The notes below the pieces were generated by a model. It worked only from the letters and a program-made list of their open reading frames with translations, searched no databases and had not been told where the DNA came from. The translations under genes were made by a program, and so were the position numbers. Of a stretch of 54,411 nucleotides of DNA, positions 49,901 through 54,411 are shown one piece after another (the stretch's first letter is position 1; every line of letters starts with the position of its first letter). This DNA is from Phoronis australis. Taxonomy: Eukaryota > Phoronida > Phoronidae. The stretch spans positions 746,767 through 801,177 of the forward strand of contig NMRA01000138.1 in NCBI GenBank assembly GCA_002633005.1, read 5' to 3'.

Positions 49901-52900
49901 TGAAGGCCAGATAGAAATTAGTACAAAACACTTTGTATTCAACCAGTCACTGAGCGTTTTTGCAGACTGCTGTGAACAAATATCATTTGATGAACATAAA
50001 GAATCACGCTAAAATTATACTCATCACCACCAACATCATGGTCATCACGTAAGGACGAGAATTTTATTATTCACTCATCATCATCATATTATTATTATTA
50101 TCATCATCATCAATATTATAATTATTACTTCAGTTAATAGATAAATTTAAATACTTGGGATGTGATTAACAACACGACAGTCATTAGCATAGCTTGTCAT
50201 GATATGTGCTCCCCCACTCTCCGTACAATTGCCAATCTTCCAGTATGCAGTTGTAAAGCAAACTGCCAAGAATAGACATGATCACAAAGAACCAAGTGAA
50301 CATAGTACTAGCAACTATTTGGAAGTTGTTACAGAGAACATGGGCGAGTGTATGTTAAGCTGAGCAACAAAATGTACAACTGTTGTGTTTATAATCAGTT
50401 TTGCATTAATGAAAGGCTGCTACCAAAATAAACAAGGTAAAAAATTCTCCTCCTTTACAGAAAAACACATTGTCAGTGACATCCAAGAAAAATAAGGTGG
50501 CGAGATTGATTTTTCTGCATCATAGACTCAAATCAGAAGAGCTAAGATCTTCCGATTAGCCAATCTTGCTTTCATGAGACACAAGGACCATCAAGTTATA
50601 CTCTGGCCAAGCCAAGCATGTAAATAATTAATGGATTGTTATGATATGTGTATTGCAGCTACATTAAGTGATTATTGAACCGTGGCTCATCAGACCATTA
50701 CTGCAAGAGCAGCAAATGTGTTGGTCACAAAACAATAACCTAGAATAATGATTGTAATGTTGTTGGCACATGATATCTGCTCTGGTATAAGCCCATGCTC
50801 TTGTAATTAGGCAGCTACAGAAACAGGGGTACCCTTATATCGGACATTCATGAATAATCCATGAATTAGTAGTGCATATTCATGCATAAGTACTGGTATT
50901 GAACATAGCCTTGCATCAAATATTCGGTGAATGTACGCTACATGCTTTGGCAGCTCTGGGCAAGTCCGCTTTGCAACAAGCTGCGAACAAGAGAAGTTGA
51001 TTTGACAAGAAAAAACACAGGGAAGAAAGGGACTGGGCTAATAGGCATGAAAAATTGGGGGAGGGCACATACTGGCAGGTGTGTTTATACGTGAGCATAA
51101 CCAGAAAGTCCAACAAGTGGAGGGCAGGCTAACAGCTGAGTATTTACAGTACAACCCTCCTGATAATATGAAGTCAATGTCACATGACAAAAACAGCTTT
51201 CAGTCAAATGAAATCCTCAATTTCAAGTTTCAAGGCCTTCAATAACCACAACATGACTCGAGCAAAAAATGTTAGACGTACAGAGGTGACAAATGCAGAC
51301 AAAACAGGTGACTTCAGAGGAGGAGACAACTCCACACAGATTGCTAATACAATGGAGGTAAGACAGTGCCTGAGAGACTGCGCTCTAAAGATAGGGGTAC
51401 CATGTTACCCACCCAACACTTAACCCCAAGAGGGTCCTGTACTCTTGAGTATCCTTATAGTTTCAATAAGTGTTGAGCTGAAGCAATACCATGCTGCTGT
51501 CAAGCTAGATACTGAATCACTACAAGTAATCACACACTTATTCACTCTCCTCATTTGTCAAAGATGACCTGGACACACAAACGTTATTTAGTGTCTGAAT
51601 AAAGAGTACTGACATCACACTGTTGTGCTTCATTACAACACAGGACTGCTAGTGAAACAATGGTACCACATATGATATGTATTAAACACATGCATTGGCA
51701 GAACTGCTTCCATGGTAGTGAATGGTTTTTTGATCTAATTCTATTTAGATGGGAATAAGAGGGTACATTGTTCATTAACAGCGCCTAGTGAATATCAAAT
51801 CTCCCATTCCTGAATGATGCTGGTCATGTCACACACAACTCAATGTTATCTAGCACCGTCCACTGCTATCCAGCGAATATGAAATTTTAAGCATCCAAAC
51901 CCTGGGCAGTATGCAACACAGTTTCATGTAAATAATTAAATCTGTATCTCCTTAATAACATAAATAGGTAAATAAAACAACAAGAATGGATCAACTGAAA
52001 TTTTCAGATGTAATAACGTCCTTTGTCAACAGAAACAGAAATAAAATAAAATCAAACACTATATGACAATTGACATTTAAGTTATGGTGTAATGAATATG
52101 ATACATTTTTGCGCAAAAAATTCAATGATATATTTTAAGAAGTTTTTATGTTCAATCCATGAGGTTCTAATAATATGAAACTGTATGGTTGATGCTACAT
52201 TACTTATTTCAAACTTGTTTGTGTGATTACTCGTAGTGACTCATCCAGGATACCTAAGGTTGCCAGAAATGGTAAGAACAAGGCTGTGTTAGTGTAATTC
52301 ATGAATGTTTAACTCAACCCCACAGACAATACATTGTATGCTTAGCAAATAACATAATTACACATTGTATCTGCTCTCCGTCTTCATTATTGGCCTGTGA
52401 AAATAAAAATACGCATAACCAAACAAAAAGATAATAAGTGAACAAAATAGACACAGCTTCAAAGGTGACGGGAAAGAAAACAAAATAATAATTTTTATGA
52501 TTCATAAGCAGGTAGTTGCAGTACAGGTATATTGAAGCATAAAAAACTAGAAGGTACAGTGTGGAATAAAAACATAAATCGATGAAGTTTAAAAATATAA
52601 AATAATTAAAATCAAATAAAAAAGAACAATATTTTACATAAAACTGCATTTTGCACCGCTTAGCTGTTTGAAAACAAAAATCAAATTAGGCCAAGGCCTT
52701 TTATCCTCATAAAATTGTTCTCACAATATTCCTTATTGTGATAGAATTTTATTTCCATTATTGACTCAAGTCACAGGCAATTCGCATATGTGCCATTTTA
52801 CGATTGTTCAACTCCAATAAACTGTTAAATGTTCTCTTGAATTGTTAATGGTGTCGATGTTTCTGTTGGAATACAATCAGCTCAACTTTATGACAGGAAA

Positions 52901-53152
52901 AGGACTAATTCGTTTTTCATTTTTAACCAGCTAAATTCATTATCAATTGCCAGATATATACTAAACACATGAAAAGCAAATTGTAAAGAGACAATAAGTA
53001 TTGTTATGTGTGATAATTATCTAAACCTCATTAATAAACCAAAACAAAAATACATTAAATGGTTGCTACCTTTCTTCGTTTCTGCTGACCAATGCAATCC
53101 GGCCGTAGTCCCAAGCAAGTTTACGTAAGAAAGAAAAGATGACCAACAGCAC
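29397..53152 (-). CDS. TMEM63: TMEM63 / OSCA-family mechanosensitive cation channel (CSC1-like), 5' partial
   Basis: Twenty exons join in frame (2316 nt, 771 residues plus stop): 53070-53152, 46759-46846, 46520-46557, 45871-46010, 44784-44838, 44241-44423, 43259-43339, 41398-41524, 40205-40338, 38871-38999, 38179-38323, 37597-37703, 36678-36827, 35634-35796, 34766-34871, 33597-33764, 32447-32556, 31847-31924, 31363-31434 and 29397-29555. Family landmarks in order: [26 protein letters not shown] and VLPVNF (first core helix); LLWVHT; the cytosolic RRM-like region (EAYPGV, a CCCC-containing loop, [23 protein letters not shown]); [40 protein letters not shown] (pore helix M6); [15 protein letters not shown]; and PFVPTILK near the C-terminus. 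TMEM63 proteins are plasma- or lysosome-membrane channels opened by membrane tension or osmotic change. About 50 N-terminal residues are missing; their exon is probably beyond 54411. Paralogue A/B/C cannot be decided. Confidence 0.96.
31534..31805. mobile_element. MITE-like element, family B, copy 2
   Basis: In a TMEM63 intron. The left end CACTTACTGTTATAACATTGG and right end ATGACAGTAAGTGGTCTAAA (to about 31769) are inverted repeats of each other and match the copy at 5820-6064. Confidence 0.6.
32198..32246. repeat. 9-bp tandem repeat (TAATATTGG)n
   Basis: About five copies in the TMEM63 intron between 31924 and 32447. Confidence 0.9.
32447..38323 (-). CDS. TMEM63: TMEM63 exons for the pore-forming membrane core
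   Basis: Seven exons (38179-38323, 37597-37703, 36678-36827, 35634-35796, 34766-34871, 33597-33764, 32447-32556) encode visible residues ~353-669 with eight or so hydrophobic helices. The N run 36135-36577 falls in the intron between the fourth and third of these from the low-coordinate side of M6 (between 36678 and 35796), so no coding sequence is lost. The acceptor for 34871 is the internal TCCAG; the nearer-looking GCAG upstream of it would put a stop in frame. Confidence 0.94.
33999..34156. repeat. 79-bp tandem duplication
   Basis: Two copies starting at 33999 and 34078 (TTATGCAGATGT... to GGAGGCATTTGTGA) with a few substitutions, in a TMEM63 intron. Incidental open frames here derive from the duplication. 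Confidence 0.9.
35837..36030. mobile_element. MITE-like element, family A, complete copy
   Basis: The left arm (CCTGTTTAGCTGGCTGG, AAGGCCTTTTACTCTCATAA, AGTCTCACA) and right arm (TGTGAGACTAAAAGGCCTAA, CCCAGCTAAATGCAG) are inverted repeats over ~65 bases each. Related copies at 52647-52935 and 10333-10430. Non-coding; lies in a TMEM63 intron. Confidence 0.75.
36135..36577. other. Assembly gap (443 N)
   Basis: The right edge is a GATTGTGGAGGG-type tandem repeat (36578-36632), which probably caused the gap. The flanking TMEM63 exons (36678-36827 and 35634-35796) are in matching phase. Confidence 1.
37185..37310. repeat. 60-bp tandem duplication
   Basis: AATCACAAGGTTTTGCCAATAATAAACAACTT-type sequence begins at about 37187 and again at 37247, with a partial third unit after. 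In a TMEM63 intron. Confidence 0.85.
38871..41524 (-). CDS. TMEM63: TMEM63 exons for the cytosolic loop region
   Basis: Exons 41398-41524, 40205-40338 and 38871-38999 (visible residues ~223-353). They encode the Cys-rich turn ([14 protein letters not shown]), the helix [20 protein letters not shown], the strand GIAFVTFQT and the linker to the membrane ([10 protein letters not shown]). The second Cys cluster that vertebrate TMEM63A/B carry after the FVTF strand is absent; a Leu/Ser-rich segment ([14 protein letters not shown]) stands in its place. Confidence 0.93.
39420..39830. repeat. Dispersed intronic repeat; related copy at 42890-43210
   Basis: Shared in the same order in both: AACA-CACTTGTCA, AATTGAAAGC, CAACATGC..., AGTATGACT, AAATGCATC-AAT, GATGTCAG-GGATGTT and a terminal CATT-AAAA-TAC segment. 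Both lie in TMEM63 introns. No coding frame or clear termini. Confidence 0.6.
40700..41030. other. GC-richer inserted-looking segment ending at a single N
   Basis: In a TMEM63 intron. The block from a 15-base A run (about 40820-40834) to the N at 41030 has a higher GC and CpG content than its surroundings. On the minus strand it has an ATG (40961-40959) opening a short frame ([20 protein letters not shown]) that stops after about 29 codons, then a GTAACG donor-like site and T run with AG. It could be a gene fragment or misplaced contig end. Not identified. Confidence 0.35.
44143..44259. repeat. Three tandem 39-bp copies of a TMEM63 exon end with its 5' splice site
   Basis: Units start at 44143, 44182 and 44221. 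Read on the minus strand, each contains the last codons of exon 44241-44423 and the same GTGAGTAGGG donor, giving three identical donor sites at 44240, 44201 and 44162. The first is the one that preserves the frame. Use of a later one adds an in-frame TGA directly after the exon end. Confidence 0.9.
45066..45195. repeat. 60-bp tandem duplication
   Basis: AATCAGACAAAATACCGTTTTCCATCA appears at 45081 and 45141. A diverged relative (AAAAGTAATCAGATACAATACTG) lies near 42245, so the unit is also dispersed within this gene. Confidence 0.8.
45871..46557 (-). CDS. TMEM63: TMEM63 exons for the GFCSW box and first core helix
   Basis: A 38-base exon (46520-46557, [12 protein letters not shown]) and a 140-base exon (45871-46010, [20 protein letters not shown] plus the following hydrophobic helix and VNFQGYQ). 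Residues about 58-117 of the visible protein. Both motifs are hallmarks of animal TMEM63 proteins. Confidence 0.93.
46847..53069. other. Long TMEM63 intron, no further exon recognised
   Basis: 6.2-kb intron between the first two visible exons. Open frames on the plus strand (48126-48612, 51184-51423) have no recognisable domain. Contains a ~36-bp repeat at about 47735-47870 (units with GGTAAGC-TAAGA), an ATC/ATT microsatellite at about 50080-50130 and a family A MITE near its upstream end. Confidence 0.6.
52647..52935. mobile_element. MITE-like element, family A, complete copy
   Basis: Left arm starts CATTTTGCACCGCTTAGCTG and continues AATCAAATTAGGCC, CCTTTTATCCTCATAAAA, TTCTCACAATATT. The right arm ends GGACTAATTCGTTTTTCATT then TTTAACCAGCTAAA. 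Same family as 35837-36030. Confidence 0.7.
53070..53152 (-). CDS. TMEM63: First visible TMEM63 exon: end of helix M0 and the WDYGR motif
   Basis: Acceptor AG at 53154-53153, donor GT at 53069-53068. Encodes the end of the first helix ([11 protein letters not shown]) and [15 protein letters not shown]. It ends with two bases of a split Arg codon that is completed by the exon at 46846, so the two join directly across a 6.2-kb intron. An exon-like stretch at 52353-52383 between them would break the frame and is not used in this model. Confidence 0.88.
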
Positions 53153-54411
53153 CTGAAAGTAGAATTTGAAATCATCATATCCATACGGTGCAAAAGGTCC
53201 ACCAAGAATAATTAATTTGAGATCATTTGTTAAAATGTGACAATATCGTCATCCCCGTGTGGAAATTGGTAGAAATAACTCTGTCTCCATTTTTCGAGCA
53301 ACTTCTTGCATTCAGGGACACAAATTTTGCCAATATCCCGAGTTCCACAAAAAGTTTGCTGGATTGATATCGGGGAAGGGGGGTTATTCATGTCCTATGT
53401 GGTTTACTACTTCAATTAACACTTCGATCATTCCCCGTATAACCACTGGTACTGGTGCCTACATTGCACTGCAATGACTTCCTAGTGCAGTGTCTACCAA
53501 TAGGGGCTACATTAACTTTACAGTATTCACTGAACCCTTTGGGGACACAACCATTGTAGAATTTATCTTCTGTGTTTTCTCCTGACATATTTCTGGGAAT
53601 TCAACATACACCATGGGAATAGCACAAATGATGATGTGATGGTGATGGTAGTGATGGTGGTGATGATGATGATGATGATGGTGATGATGATAAAGATACT
53701 AACAATGAAAAATTCCTATTTACTGTTACAAGTTACAGTAACATCATATTGTTGAAGATGGTGATCATGATACTAAATAAGACAATTCCCAATTGTTATT
53801 GGTGTCATTATTATCTACGATCATGATGGTAATGACAATAACTTATAATAGATTCAAACATTCATACCATTCTCAACATACTAAGCACTTCTATAATTAG
53901 TCTTTAAAGTTATGTAGGACCTTAAAAATGTCCGATTTTGACCAACATTGGAACATTGTATGATGCCATCTCAGAAATGGCTGGATATATATACTAATGT
54001 CAAAGCTCAACTGTGGCAACTTGTGCGACAATTTACCCCACCTCATCGAGGTAGGGCAAGTTGCTCCGGGGTAATTTGTTCTAGGCCAACTTGTTCAAGG
54101 GTAACTTGCCTCAGCGCAAGTTGGAGTGTGGCTGCAAACATGCAGACAAGGCGGAAGTACTAATTACCTGCTGTGCGCTTGCTCACTTAAGCCTTGGTCA
54201 CAACCCGCCGTACGTGCAAGTGCGTGCTGTCTACGTGTAAAAACGTGGGGGAAATTTGGCGATCCGTACGTGGCAAGTACGGCCTCCGTGCGTTTTGGTG
54301 AATACGCAGGAGAACGCAGACACGACGTAGCACTTTTAGTGCATGCAGAACTTTCTCTGCGTGCAAGCTGCGTTCGCATTACAGATTCACGGCAGTACGT
54401 GTGACGTACGT
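53153..54411. other. Upstream TMEM63 sequence, no coding exon found; microsatellite
   Basis: Searched on the minus strand for the missing TMEM63 N-terminus (a Gly-Gly-Ile-Pro-type stretch before the first helix) and did not find it. A GATGGT/GATGAT microsatellite spans about 53630-53692. From about 54000 the composition changes to GC- and CpG-rich. Confidence 0.5.
54185..54411. mobile_element. CpG-rich block, possible end of a DNA transposon, cut by the window edge
   Basis: Starts after CACTTAAGC with CTTGGTCACAACCCGCCGTACG, then many ACGT/GTACG motifs on both strands (for example CCGTACGTGGCAAGTACGG, near-palindromic). The abrupt start next to TTA and the CpG-rich terminus are reminiscent of PIF/Harbinger-type ends, but the other end is not visible. 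Confidence 0.3.

Noticed and set aside
51184-51423. 79-codon plus-strand frame in the TMEM63 intron
   Set aside because: Antisense, no domain, no splice support.
52353-52383. Exon-like 31-base stretch with acceptor TTTTCACAG and donor GTGTAA on the minus strand
   Set aside because: Including it shifts the TMEM63 frame and meets a stop; exons 53070-53152 and 46759-46846 join perfectly without it.
54164-54404. Open frames on both strands at the window end
   Set aside because: Arise in a CpG-rich repeat-like block where stops are rare; neither resembles the missing TMEM63 N-terminus.

Overview
This is animal nuclear DNA. Coding sequence comes as short exons (38-273 bp) bounded by GT/AG splice sites and separated by AT-rich introns of roughly 0.3-6 kb, with many small repeats and transposon remnants between. 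The compact gene size, the TMEM63 sequence and the mix of tyrosine-recombinase, MITE and foldback repeats suggest a marine invertebrate, perhaps an invertebrate deuterostome. I cannot fix the phylum. The assembly has one 443-base N run (36135-36577) and three single-N joins (14340, 24637, 41030). Two of those joins are followed by sequence that repeats what came just before them.

Three spliced genes can be reconstructed. (1) Plus strand, 1165-8973: ten exons of an unrecognised protein (429 residues visible, 5' end missing) with a helical N-terminal half and a proline-rich tail. (2) Minus strand, 21474 down to 15163: five exons that join from ATG to stop into a 266-residue coiled-coil protein I do not recognise. 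Its N-terminus carries two copies of a Gln-Ile-Gly-Gly / Gln-Thr-Val motif that resembles amyloid (RHIM-like) signalling motifs. (3) Minus strand, 53152 down to 29397: twenty exons of a TMEM63/OSCA-family mechanosensitive cation channel (771 residues visible, first coding exon outside the window or not found).

Between genes 1 and 2 (8974-15162) lie the 3' UTR of gene 1, short repeats and a 44-bp minisatellite. A tyrosine-recombinase retroelement remnant (15854-17279) sits in the last intron of gene 2, and a roughly 290-bp foldback lies in its first intron. Between genes 2 and 3 (about 23.5-26.4 kb) are decayed copies of the last exon and 3' UTR of gene 1. Two of them are in tandem across a single-N join, which looks partly like an assembly effect. 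TMEM63 introns hold MITE copies, local duplications and microsatellites. No convincing tRNA, rRNA, CRISPR array or bacterial-type gene was seen.

The most interesting points are the gene 2 protein with its twin N-terminal motifs, the triplicated 5' splice site of one TMEM63 exon, the TMEM63 stop codon that lies inside a minisatellite unit, and the segmental copies of the gene 1 tail.
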